Assembly: GCA_905221605.1 (NCBI GenBank)
Contig: CAJNDS010001957.1
Coordinates: 196,438 to 260,437 of the forward strand
DNA from: Symbiodinium natans
Lineage: Eukaryota; Sar; Dinophyceae; Suessiales; Symbiodiniaceae
Reading direction: 5' to 3'
Length of the DNA: 64,000 nucleotides
The notes below the pieces were generated by a model. The model searched no databases and was not told where the DNA came from. It saw nothing but the letters and a program-made list of their open reading frames with translations. Both the position numbers and the translations under genes were made by a program. Below are positions 1 through 12,269 of the stretch, piece by piece (the first letter of the stretch is position 1; each line of letters opens with the position of its first letter).

Positions 1-720
1 CGGGGCCACTTCCACATGTCGTGGCTAGCGGCTGGCGGCTAGGTTCAGGATGGAACGTGCAAGCCGCGAACAAAAATGCAGAAGCCGTCGGAAGCATGCA
101 AAACCAAGGGCGCCCTGAATGCAAAAACGACATCAGGTGCCCCGAGGTCTTGGAAGATACCGAGCTGGCGTTCCCGCACTCTGCAATCCCCCTTCAGGAC
201 TCTCAGGGCAAATCAGTGCTGGAGGGTTCGGGAACGTTCAGGACCAAACAAAGTTTGGGGTCAAAATGGAAGGAGGGTTTGCGTTTGGTGCTTTCAGAGC
301 TGGGATCCACAAAGTTTTCCGAGAGTGGAGCCGCCAGGCAAACCAGAAGCAGCTGGGAAGCCTGCCAGACGCTCATCCGCTGTGCTTCCAGGTGGGCTGA
401 AAAACTGGCCAGTGGCTGTTGTCAACTGGGGAAAGGTTTTTTTTCTTGTGTGTGTGTGTGTGCGGTGGGGTTGACTGCTCATCTGGCTCGGTTCATGTGC
501 GATGACACCATGGTGTTGATAGTTTTTTCAGCATGCCGCCAAGGCTGGTGGCTGACTGTCCGTGCCGCACAACCCTCGAGCAGTGCGCGGACAGCTGTGG
601 ATAGCTGTGGCTTAGAATCTTAGAATCCATGTTTTGGAAGCCAACGCATGTGAGACTGTCAGCCGGTCCTGAATGTTGTGCAGCGCACTAGCGCAGCCTC
701 TGCATCTCAAAGCAGCACAG

Positions 721-910
721 GTATGCCACCACCTTGGACCAGACCACGACAGAGGACGAGGAGCGGCCTAGAGCTACTGGCAAAATCAATGTAGTCTCAG
801 TGACCCAGCAGATGCGTCTCGACTGCTGGGATGAGCTGGGAGGCGAAGCTTCACAAGGTTCTGCACAAGGTTCACCGGGGCAACTCATGGCAGCTAGCCT
901 TCCTGCTTGA
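721..910 (+). CDS. Candidate exon
   Basis: Open for 62 codons after CACAG at 720, reading YATTLDQTTTEDEERPRATG then KINVVSVTQQMRLDCWDELG, to a TGA at 908-910. The first half looks protein-like. No family was recognised, and the real donor may lie before the stop. Confidence 0.2.
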
Positions 911-1144
911 GGGTGCCGCAAATGGGGCTAAATGGGCGTCTTTCGCCCCTCGAACTTGATGCGTTGTAGCACGCTGGCTCGAGACTTCTCGAAGCTTGCG
1001 AAGCTTTCCACAGCGGCTGCTTCCGTTTGACCTCGAAATGCTAGCCCGAACGGCAATCGAGATTGAAAGTGTTTTCCGTACAGAGGGCTCTTGGCCCTCA
1101 ACTTGGCAAACTGTGACGGTGGTTTCGTGTGCTGCTGCTGGCAG

Positions 1145-1318
1145 ATCGGTGAGACGCTGTCGGACGTCCTAGCACGGTACGTGGTTCGCAAGGAGGCCGA
1201 CGAGGACCGGAACCCAAGATCAATTCGAGCCAGAAAAGCAAGGCACGAACATCTACGTCCCGTTGCTGAATGCAAGGCAATCCTCATAAACTGTCTTGTG
1301 GGGTACGCGCGTCCATGC
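1145..1318 (+). CDS. Candidate exon
   Basis: After CTGGCAG the frame reads IGETLSDVLARYVVRKEADE, DRNPRSIRARK, with charged and hydrophobic spacing typical of a helix. It could belong with the 721-910 stretch. No family was recognised; the end is arbitrary. Confidence 0.2.
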
Positions 1319-4311
1319 ATGACGGCAGGTATTATTTCATCATTTCTTTGGAATCATGTGGGTGAACATGGGTGAACTATCCCACAAGTGCTGTCAAAAT
1401 GCGTCAGTTCATCTGGTCAGAGCTCCGCAGGGTTCACCGAGCGCGCACCTGCAACTGAGACCAGGAAATGCCTTGCCCCCAGTTCGGGTTTAAGGGTGCT
1501 CGATGGGTTTGGAGGTGTGGGGCAGAATCGTTTACACATCAAAAAGCCTTCCGGTAATCAATACTTGCTGTCGTTCGCTGTCGTTGCTTTCAGAGGTGAT
1601 CCATCAGTGATCCATCAGGTCCTCTACGATCCGGCAACGGAAGCCATAGCTTTCGCTGACTTCTCGTGGCCAGGACTGTTGCTCCTCGTAGTCGCCACGC
1701 GTGTGTAGACGCACGGATGTTTCCAGATGTTTCCCAGCATGCAGGGGAGAAGTGGGAGGGGATGCCAGCAGCTGCAAGCATGTGTTATTCACTTTTCACG
1801 AACGGTGCTAGCTTGGCCGGGAATTGTTAAGCTCTTCAATGTTTTTTGAATGTAATCTTGTTATGGAACCGTTTGTGGATCTTTGAGTCGCCTTACTTTC
1901 AGCTCCGATACTTTGTCACCTTCCCTTAGGCCCGATCCCTGTGGCTTGTGGATGCTCCCCGCTCCTGCTTCAGCATAGCTCAAACTTGCGGCCTATGTGG
2001 TAGCCTGCTGTGGAAATTTATGTTTGTTGAGGCTTTGGTTTGTGCCTGCTTTCGGATGGAGCGCATTGAGAGGAAGCATTGCAGGAACCGAAGTTTTGCA
2101 ACGGTTAAGTGATGCTTTGCGTTTCCCTAGAAATCGGGACCTACAGCCCAGTAGCGCCGTCCATCAGAGCCCTTCGGGCTGCAGTGCGCATGTGTTGAAA
2201 GAGAAATACCTCTGGTGGCAAGCAGTGGTAGATAGATAGACATAGTCAGGAGACGCCAATGCGATTTCTGCGTCGGACCGCCTTTATGATGCTGTGAAGT
2301 CGCCTTGCTCCTAGCACTGTGGAGAACAGCCGCGCATCGCGCGCAGCTTCACAAACAGCTGAGACGTTGTCTTGCTGGGGCAGGATTCTGGACGGTCTCC
2401 CGGGTTGTAGGTTGTCAAGGCTTTTCCGTTTTCTTTCGGCTGGTTTCGGATTAGTTCACAGGGTCCCTCTGACTCTGGCTCTGTTTGAGGGCTTCCGACC
2501 TCTCTGAGGATCGCAGGTCTGGTTGCTGCCGAGGCGCCCGTCCTCTGAGAGCCTTCAAGCTGCTCCGAAGTTGCCCCAAAGTTGCTCTGTTGCCAAAGAT
2601 GCTTGTAAGGAGTCTCGGGGACCTTGGTCACTTCGGGAGTCCACTGGGGGGGGGCGGGCATGATTCGACATGCCTTCGCCGTGCTTTCGCCATTCTTTCG
2701 CCGTGCTTTCGCCGTGCTTTCGCTGTGCTTTCTTGCACCTCACCGTTTTGACACGAGACACCTCCTTGCTCGGCACATACCACTTGTCAAAAATCAATTC
2801 CCTCGCTCTTCTCCGAGCATTGGATGGCATTCCACTGGATTTGGTGAATTTCAAAGGCAACTCCAGAAAATCAACAATAAAGTTGGGAAGCAGCGACATC
2901 AGATAAGCACCAATGCTTCATTTCATACCTTAAATGGAAACTCTGATGTTTACGTAGTACTGGGAGATGAAACGCCTGTGTCGCACCAGTGAGTATTCAG
3001 GTTTTCATACGGCTCTTGGTGGCTGGTGATGTAGGCCGAGACCAAAAACCGAGCTTTCATCCAAGCTGATGATTGCCGCAGGTCTTCCAGAAGGGCTATC
3101 AGAGTGCGCAGAGGACTTGCATGAATCATTTGGTTCTGTCCAAGGTCATGGAGCACGCGTAGCTGTTGACAAACCTGGAATGCTAGCAGCCTGAAAATTC
3201 CTATTGTTGTGAGGAGTCGCAGACGTCTTGCCGTCTCCGAGACTTCCGAGCTCTTCCAGCAATCCCCGGCGTGTATTTTAGGTCTCGTGTCCAGGATGGT
3301 GGACAAAGCTTTGTTCATGGCAGCCTTTACGGCAGCACCCAGCAAATTCATCAGAAGCTTGGGCACTCCATCTTCAAAAGCCCCAGATAGCCCCAGTATC
3401 CCACATCCATTCCCACATCCCACATGGCCTCCTCAGCTTCAAACGCTGCAGATTCGGCACCGCCTTTTGCCAGTCGGATCCGGGGAGTGAGGCCGGAGGG
3501 TCGGACGCTTCTGTAGGCATACCTTTTCAGATCCTTTTCAGAGTTTGGCTTTGCTGGGCATACCACACCTCCAGCAGAATCGTGCAGTCGACTAGTGACT
3601 AGTCGACCGTTCACCATCCCGAATCGCGACAAGTCGGGGCGCGTTCTCCGAAAGCTGGTGGACCAAGATCGTATGTTTCGCGCTCTCACATATGGAGACC
3701 AACGTGCAGCGTGCACAGAATGTTACTCAGATGTTGGTGCGCGTTCTTGCCGCGCGGATGTGTTCAGGGCTTCTCTCCAAGAGCATCTGCAATGGGGCTA
3801 TAGTATGTATTTTCGTGGACTGATCCAATTTAAATAGAGTCATTACGCAAGTTTCGGTTGTGATTTGGAAGTCTGGGTCACAAACAACGTTCATGCTCCT
3901 TGTCAGATCATGCGTTGATTCAATTGACCAAAGGAGTGTATACGCGGAGTCAACAACAAGCAAGAAAAACAAACAGCCACGGCCCCAAAAGCGTCAGGGC
4001 GCTTTGCCTCATTTCTGAGGCTCTGCAAGCTAGACCCTGAGCTCCGGCATCAAGCTGCAATATCGCTATTCGGGATGCCATATTCTAGAAGGGGTTCATC
4101 AGGACCAGCGCGGATGCCCAGATCACCGACAAAACTCTGAATGGCTTTTTGGTGCCGAACATGCGAAAGCCCAAGCCGACTCAGCTTGTCTCTAGGCAGA
4201 GGCGGTATCCTCCGGCTCCGAGTTTCGCACTTGGCTTTCACTGTTTCGTCTTTCGTTGTATGGCATGGCCTCGGGGCCAAGGTGCCTCTCAACTACAAGT
4301 CTTCAGAGAAC

Positions 4312-4458
4312 ACTCATAGAGTCATAGAGTCATAGAGTCATAGAGTCATAGAGTCATAGAGTCATAGAGTCATAGAGTCATAGAGTCATAGAGTCATAGA
4401 GTCATAGAGTCATAGAGTCATAGAGTCATAGAGTCATAGAGTCATAGAGTCATAGAGC
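4312..4458. repeat. 8-bp microsatellite (AGTCATAG)n
   Basis: About 18 perfect copies of an 8-bp unit, with no clear interruption. Confidence 0.97.
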
Positions 4459-4866
4459 AGCAGTGCGACGCATTCCACGACCTGCCTCGGCCTGGGCCGC
4501 GTGCCTGGGCAGGCGGAGGCAGTGCGCGGCTCTCCCATCAGGAATGCCAAAGGAGTTTCTGAGCATACGATTGAGACCATGAGGAAGTGTGGTATCGTTT
4601 TTAGTCAAGAGGTTCGATATGTAGGTGTCCAGAAGGGTTCTATACGGTAGGGGATCCGTAGGTGTGGATGTCCGTATGCATCGCAAGGGCCTTTCCAGAA
4701 CAGGTCCATAAAGTGTTCTGTTCCGGGTCCTGAAGTATGGCCCCAGCGAGTCAAGAACTGTTGAAGGCCCTCAAGATTCAAGCGGGCATGGCTCGGGTAA
4801 TTTAGGGTGGCAGTCATGTCGTTACTGATTCAGCTTTTTGGTCAGATGTGTCAGAGGGCTCCGTAA

Positions 4867-5803
4867 ATGCTGAGGTCGGAGGACGATCAGCGGGAGAAGC
4901 TGGAGTCGGAACAGTGTAGCGAGGAGCTTAGACTTGTGAAATTCAGGCTTTCCAAAGGGCAAGAAATCGAAGCTTCTTCGGTGCCCCGCCTCTGCCCTCC
5001 TCTGCCCTCTCAGCAGAACCTCATAACAGCACTGCACAAGTCAGGAACTCTCAGGATCCAGGACAGGCTATTGTCAGTTGTAGTGCCAGATGTGCCAGCA
5101 AGGGAGCCAGGTAAGTCGTGTGGCCACCTCAAGGAAGGTCTCAGGAACACGTAGAAGGTGCTCTCAAAACCCTTGCAGTAGAAGGTGCTCAGATTAGAAC
5201 CAGCTTGTCACACTCATTCACAGATTCTTGTATGCAAGATGCTGTGTGGAGGCCTCATGTGATGGGATGCGCTCGCAACGAGGCCGGTGACCGTGTTTGC
5301 GTTATGCTCATTGGGGCTGTGGGGCTTTGTTGCTTCGGCTTTGGGTTGCATGAGCTCAACTGGAAAGCGCACACCCTGAAATCGACCAGAGATTGCCAAC
5401 CAAAGCGACAGGAGCTAAGGCATGCGCGGACTCATCACGACTTTTTTCGCTTGGGCGCAACATGTCACATCAGAAAAATGCCAAGCTGCGGCCCATACTC
5501 CCACATCGAGCTTTTGATACATGAAGTTGACGAACTTGAACTTGCAGGCCGTTCGGCTCTTGCTGTCGTCCAGTGAGCTGCCAAGCAGTGGCGAGACGAT
5601 GCTCGAATTCATTTACATCTGTCAGTGGGATGTGTCCGTGTCTGGCAGTGGCTCAGCGGGCCTCAGTTTCCACCAAAACGGCAGCAGTGCGATCTGAAGA
5701 GTACGATCAACAGTACGATCCCGTGACAAATCCCTTTGTACCAAAGGCGCAGCCTCCGCACCAGGTGTCCACACGAGAGGGTTTTGAGGGCGATTTCGTG
5801 TAA
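4867..5803 (+). CDS. Candidate exons of an unassigned gene
   Basis: Two stretches look coding. From 4867 the frame reads LRSEDDQREKLESEQCSEEL then RLVKFRLSKGQEIEAS, a likely coiled coil. Near the right end, from about 5684 to the TAA at 5801-5803, it reads EEYDQQYDPVTNPFVPKAQ then PPHQVSTREGFEGDFV and stops, like a last exon. The DNA between them holds no clear exon. Function unknown, and linkage of the two is a guess. Confidence 0.22.
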
Positions 5804-8800
5804 GGCTGGTCATCCATTCTCAGAATGTATTCCTATATCATGTTAATAACATGTTATAGTTTTCTAGTATTGTGTTCTTATACTCTTATCGTAAAATGTT
5901 TTGTTTTGTAATGCTAGTGTGTGTGTGCATATAGCTGATACAGTGTATCAGTAGTAATAATATGATGTCTTACATTGGCTTTTGTGCGACCCCATGTTTG
6001 ATGTGACAGCATGGCTTCGGCTCAGGTTTCCAAAGCACTGTAATTTGCAATGTTTCCAGGCCTTCCAAGCCAGATAAGCGTGTTTACAAAGAAATTTCGC
6101 AGCAAAATTGGGGACTCGTTCTAAACAAGCAAGCGATGTTGTTGAGAGCTGCAGCCACTTGCATCTCGCAACGTCATGGACGTGATCATCGTGCGGGCAT
6201 GGATGCTCTGGCCGTTCGCGTGCGGTGGTAACGAGACTTTGCCTGAAGGCAAACACGAGAGGCTGCGGGACATGATGCATACTGATTTGGCAACTGAGAG
6301 TGTCAGTATCATGCTCAACAGCAGTGCCAGTCGTGCCAAGAGTATCAGGTCGACTTAATATGGACACCAAGAGTCAACAAATGTAGTGATGGTATGCAAT
6401 TTTTTCGACAAAATTAGAGGACGCCTGGATTGTGATCTTCTAAGGTGAGACTTTATGCCGCTCAAGTCGTAGTCACGTACATGGAGTTTTTTGTTGCAAT
6501 GTGCGACCCGCCAATTTGGACTTTGGACATGTGTTCTGTATCCGCGCAGAAGGCCTGCAAGCAAGAGCGCGCTCAGCGGACCTTGAAAAGTCATGTGTGC
6601 TGCCACGCGTACAATGAGTTCAAGATTGAGGACAGTGAGTACAGCTAACCGCTTTAAGAAGTCGGTGTCGAAACCTCTGTGTCTCTGTGTGTGTGTGTGT
6701 GTGTGTGTGTCTGGAGTGCTTCTAAATATGAGGGGAGCATCATAGATTTCAGGATAGAAGCCAAAGCATGTAGGGGATTCGCAAAAGCAGCTGCTGGTGA
6801 CAAATGCTGGTCCTTGTAGCGCATGAAGGGTTGGTTTGCAAGAGCTTGGCGGCGTGGTGGCCTTGCATGGGGGGGATACCTGGGTCAGCGGAGGCTGTGC
6901 GCGGCACTTTGCACTTAACTCATGGCATGGCTCTGCCGTAGGAATTCTTTCACATCCCATAGCCAGAACCTGAATCTCCAAGTTTGCCAGCACTGGGACG
7001 CCGAAAACAAGGCGTTAGATAGGGCTTAGGGCTAGTGCTTGAACGGCAGCGGAGCTCATGGTAATTAACCTGCCTTTGGTGCAGCAACCCAGCCAGGATC
7101 ACGTCGGTAGACACTCAAATTAAACAACAAGATGCAGGTTGTAGGGACAAGTACAAGCTTCCGCTTCACCCGAGCTTGTCAGCGTTTCTTATCTGGTTCT
7201 TTCTCTTGAACAGCCCACTCAATGCAGACTGCAAAGGAATAGCATGCTTTATTTATGATCAGCGGAAACTCTTCTTGAGACCTTCGGTCACAACCTCTGA
7301 TGTGAGTCCCGGCGAAGTGGCTCTGCCCCTCGAATTAAAGTGCACTTGTTGCAGCCTGCATGCAAAGTCCATAATCTGTGGACTTTGGACTTCTCAGGAT
7401 CCCGCAATCCCATGGCTACAGGCTAGTCCAGGCTTGAGACTTGCAGCAAACTAACCGGCCTGGTTTAGAATCATTGGTGTAGTCCGAGGGAAATGCCGCA
7501 CAGTTGTTGAGCTATTTGAGCTCTACCTGTAGAGGCTCTTGCTTTGCCCCATTGCTATACTGGGCATCACCATCCGTTTGGTACTTCTGATGCCATATCG
7601 CGTATGGACGCGAAGAATAAGAGCAATGGAAAACATAGCACACGAGTTTATGCAGTCAGCTACATGGCCACAAGGACCGGAATGAGGATTGCTGCGCAAC
7701 CTCACGTACTGCGGCTGACTGGGCAGTCCGGCCTGAATGGCAGCCTGAATGGATTTCTATAGGATTTCTATAGCCCCAGGGGTTCATGCAGAGATCCTGA
7801 GACAACAAGCTGCCGTGTTTGGAGGAGCCTCATGTGGCATCAGATGGTTGACGTGCAACCGTTGCAGGATTAAGCTTGTATTGTTTAGTCGAGGCATCGG
7901 ACACTGTTTTTATGGTGTTCACTAGACTTGCCTTTGAAGTGTTTCTGAGTTGGGAGGAAAAAAGCGAGGATTCAGATGTCCTCTTCGACGTAGTAGTGCT
8001 GCCCCTTTCTGGCGGGGCATTCGGATCTGCTATGTGAATAACGGCGCCTTGGGACTATGGGATGCCTTACGGTCTTAGTTTTGCTTGACTGCTGATCTGA
8101 AAGCCCTGTTGGTGCTCGGGTTGTGCCCGCCTAACTTGTGTATGAGGAAGCAGCTTGAACGAATACCCTCAACTTCACCGAGCTGAACTGAAGCCGGACA
8201 CTTCATGTCTAGCTGTGCCATGGCTCAGGGTCTAGCCGGCTGGGCTGGGTACACGTTCAAAGTTTTTCAAGAGCAGGAGTTGTTTCAACCATGACATTTG
8301 TCTGCCGTATGCTAAGGCACGATTGTGTCACGACACGAAAGCTTGCGAGAAGACCCTGCAAGTATGAGATTTGCTAACATCTGGTGTCCGTAAGGTGTGC
8401 TCGGCTTCAGCAGCAGTGGTGCCATCCGTCGCAAGATGTGATGGGGTGGTTAATGCGCAGAGCAAGCCCTGAAAACAAAGGCTGATGTTCGCCCTTGAGC
8501 GTTCCGAACATGTTGTTGCCGTTGCCGCGGCCTAGAGATCAACAGTAAGCCGGGCTTGAAAGTCAAAACATCAAACCCCGCGTCGAAATGCCGCACCCTC
8601 AGCGGAGTCCGACCACTTGACGGAGCGGATTTATTCCTTGTAGCTTGGGCAAAGGGTTTCGGTCGTGAGAGGAAGGATGCTATGGAGGCATGCGATTTGT
8701 GGGCTTCTCCAGCATGTAGGAGTCCAGAACTTTGGGGGGGGGTTATGGTGTCTGCTTGAACCCCAGGCTTGGCTAAGTTGTTCCAAAGTCGCCCTACAGC

Positions 8801-9615
8801 TGACGGACTGCTCGAAGGACTAGTTATGTCAGGACCGCAGGGGAAGTTCTTTCGGTTGTCCAGGGTAACCTCCAAGAACGGAGATGCTAGAGTACGCAGA
8901 CCTGGACAGCCAAGGCACTTCTTGAAGCCTTCCGCTTCCACACTGCAGTTTTAGGATCTACACGCTTGTGCACCACGCGAAGTGAGTGCGGCGCTATCAA
9001 GACGGGCTTGTGCTTAACAAAAGGCGGAGTGCTTATGCTGCTGGGACATTGGGGCCCGCAGTCAGATGTTCAGATGAGTCAAGGAGTGGACCTCAGCTTT
9101 CGTTGGATACGTTGTACAACATACCGGAAAGGGTTTCGGCAGATTGTTCGTTTAGTGACACAGGGTAGGAAGTGTGTGTGTGTGGCAACAATGTTGCAAA
9201 ACGATTGTTGGAGGTTCACACGACGATCATCTGATTTCCGTAGTGTCATCTTGTGCATTGGCTGCTTGGTTGCAGGCCGGAGCATCCCAGTGCATTCAAC
9301 CAAGTGCTCAAGGTTTGTTATGGCGCATGCCATTCTAGCATGTGCGAGTGGGCAACCATCATGAACCTAGATGCTCTCAGTGGTCGAGTCTCATCAACAA
9401 CTCTGAATACACTTCCTGATACACAAAATGCATCACCGTGAAGTTCTGGTTTTGGCCACAGTGCCGAACTCGTGATAGCCTTGTGCCTAGTGAGCTGCAG
9501 AATGTCGTGGAACTACCAAGGAGGTGCCTCCAAACAGGCGTGGCCTCAGAATCCTGACAGCGTTGTTGCCCAAGCAAGTAAAAAACCATGTCCCGAACTA
9601 ATCTGACAACAGAAA
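5804..9615. other. No gene assigned; GT microsatellite at 6686-6711
   Basis: Short open stretches occur on both strands but none was recognised. At 8769-8954 the plus strand reads AKLFQSRPTADGLLEGLVMS, which could be coding. A short block near 6187-6232 resembles 18520-18660 (see findings). A small telomere-like tract (two to three TTTAGGG units) sits at about 9624-9650. Confidence 0.5.
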
Positions 9616-10039
9616 CTTGGGTTTAAAGGTTTAGGGTTTAGGGTTTACGGCCCTTTAGCACATCCCAAGTCCAATCCGCAATGCAGACGAGCAAAGCCAC
9701 CTCTCCCTAGCGCATTGGGCTGCGAAGGATCCATGGGCTTCGTACAACACCAACCAGCAGGCGCCGCCTTTCGGGCTGGGTCTGTTCTGTTATGTCTACC
9801 AGGTGCCAGCGCGGAAGTATCTTTTAGTCTAGGAGTCAGGAAGTCGCCCCGTGCCCCCCGTCTACCCCTCTCCCCCTGACCTCCCGCTCCCTGACCCAAA
9901 CCCATACCCACGCATGCACACAGGAAGGCAGGCGCATTTGCGCCTGTAATGCTGCAAAGATATGGTAGCCGTGCAGCTCATACAGCGTACAGTGCACGCA
10001 GAGTTGCGCTTTGGCCCACCATTGTTAAACTTCATGCAA

Positions 10040-12260
10040 GGACGCTGAACCTGACAGGAGGATGATTCTTGGGCCGGAGATGGTCGTGGGCAGGAGCGTT
10101 CCTGAGCAACATGTTCCACTATGTTGGGTCGCTGATTGAGGCAGCGTTTAAGTCTAAGCTACTGCCTTTGCCCGCACTTCCAAGTTGACCCTGAGAAGAG
10201 GACGACGCTTGGGGCAGCTATCAGCGAAATGGCCGTGGGCAGGAGCATTGCGTCCTCGTCCCACTTGGAGAGAGCCGGCTCGGCAATCATACGCAGTTGT
10301 GCATCTACTTGTATCATGTCCCGGCATTCGGCATCGTTATCATTATCACTTCGACCTCGCCCCATTGGTCTTGTTGAGCTTCTTGGGCAGTGCGTTCAAC
10401 TATGTTGCGTCGCTTGCTGAGGCAGAGTCTAAGTCTAAGCTACTTGGTTGAAAGTGCGCGCGCTAGTTAAGATGAGTCACGCATGGATGCGTCCAAATTG
10501 ACCCTGAGAAGAGGATGATGCTTGGGGCGGCTACCAGCGAAATGGCCGTGGGCAGGAGTGTTGCATCCTCGTACCACTTGCAGAGAGCCAGCTCGGCAAT
10601 CATATGCAATTGTGCATCTACTTGTATCATGCCCCCGCAATCGTCATCGTTCTCATCATCAAAGTCCTGAAACGCAAGACCTGGTCCAAATGCAATGCCT
10701 TAGTCAGCGGCAGGACGACCGGAGTCGGCAGGACAGGTGGTCTCGCTTGGTGGACGTTGCGGGTTCTGTGTTGAGGGTTCACGTACACACAACAGGGGCA
10801 AGCAGCCAGTGCCCAACAAGTTCTCCACCCTGATGATGTTGATTCATCAAGATCGTGCAGCTGTCGTGCATTGACATTCCCACACTCGAAACCAACGGCA
10901 TGTCCTTTGCACATGAGACGCGGTCCCAGATTGATTTTGAGATCAGGATGATGGTTGGGCCGGCCACAAGCAAAATGGTCGTGGGCAGGAGCGTTCCGCC
11001 ACAGGGTGAGCTGTCCTCGTTCCATTTGTTTCTTGCTTCCTGAGCAGTTCCACTGTGTTTCCACTGTGTCACTATGTTGGGTCGCTTGGCTGAGGCAGCG
11101 TCCAAGTCTAAGCTACTTTGTTTGGAAGCTTGCAGTCCAGCTGCGTCGACAGGATCACAGGTGGTTTGGCTTAGTGAGCTACGTATTTCTCATAAACGAA
11201 GAGCATCGCACGCTTCCGCGATATGCCCTTTGCCCGCGCTAGTTAAGATGAGTCGCGCATGGATGCGTCCAAGTTGACCCTGAGAAGAGGATGATGCTTG
11301 GAGCGGCTACCAGCGAAATGGCCGTGGGCAGGAGTGTTGCATCCTCGTACCACTTGCAGAGAGCCGGCTCGGCAATCATATGCAATTGTGCATCTACTTG
11401 TATCATGTCCCCCGCAATCGTCATCGTTCTCTACTTGTATCATGTCCCCCGCAATCGTCATCGTTCTCATCATCAAAGTCCTGAAGCGCAAGACCTGGTC
11501 CAAATGCAATGCCTTAGTCAGCGGCAGGACGACCGGAATCGGCAGGACAGGTGGTCTCGCCTAGTGGACGTTGCAGAACATGGAGGGCCTTTTATTTATC
11601 ATCCTGTTGTGCTGGGTGTTCACGTACACAACCAACAAGTTCTCCACCCTGATGATGTTGATTCATCAAGATCGTACAGCCGTCGTGCATTGACATTCCC
11701 ACACTCGAAACCAACGGCATGTCCTTTGCCCATGAGACGCGGTCCCAGATTGATTTTGAGATCAGGATGATGGTTGGGCCGGCCACCAGCAAAATGAGGA
11801 GCGTTCCGCCATAGGGTGAGCTGTCCTCGCGCCGTCTGTTGCTTGTGCTTCTTGAGCAGAGCGTTCCACTGTGTCACCGTGTTGGGTCGCTTGGCTGAGG
11901 CAGCGTCCAAGTCTAAGCTACTAGTTGCGTCGGGATGACAACAGGTAGTGGTCGCATAGTGAGCTGCACGTTGCTACGTTACACACTGCTACGCTCGCAA
12001 CAGTCGTCGCACGCTCCCCACGACATGCCTTTCGCCCGCATCCCAGATTGATCCTGAGACTGAGAGGAGGTTGATCCTTGGGCCGCCTACCTGCGAGATC
12101 GTGGGCAGGAGCGTTTGCGTTGCAGGGCGAGCTGTCCTCGTGGGTCGCTTAGGAATGTTAAGTCTGAGCTATGTAGTTGGAAGCTTGCGGTCAGTTACAT
12201 CCTGATGCAATGCCTTAATCAGCTGCAGGACGACCGGAGCCGGCAGGACAGCTGGTCTCG
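10040..12260. repeat. Tandem array of diverged modules with conserved frames
   Basis: A core block recurs near 10040, 10190, 10500, 10940, 11275, 11745 and 12050, usually followed by a GTTGGGTCGCTTGGCTGAGG-type block (10126, 10402, 11083, 11881). Plus-strand readings share the form RMMLGAATSEMAVGRSV or RMMVGPATSKMVVGRSV. Minus-strand readings share LLPTAISLVAAPSIILFSGS. Both strands stay open in most copies, so whether one is coding, and which, is unresolved. Copies at 10490-10740 and 11265-11570 are very similar. Confidence 0.75.
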
Positions 12261-12269
12261 CTTGGTGAA

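Noticed and set aside
21-623. 200-codon plus-strand frame at the left edge
   Set aside because: Longest open frame outside the repeats, but two other plus frames are also open for 90-130 codons in the same DNA, it crosses a GT run, and no motif or splice pattern was found. Real exons here are far shorter.
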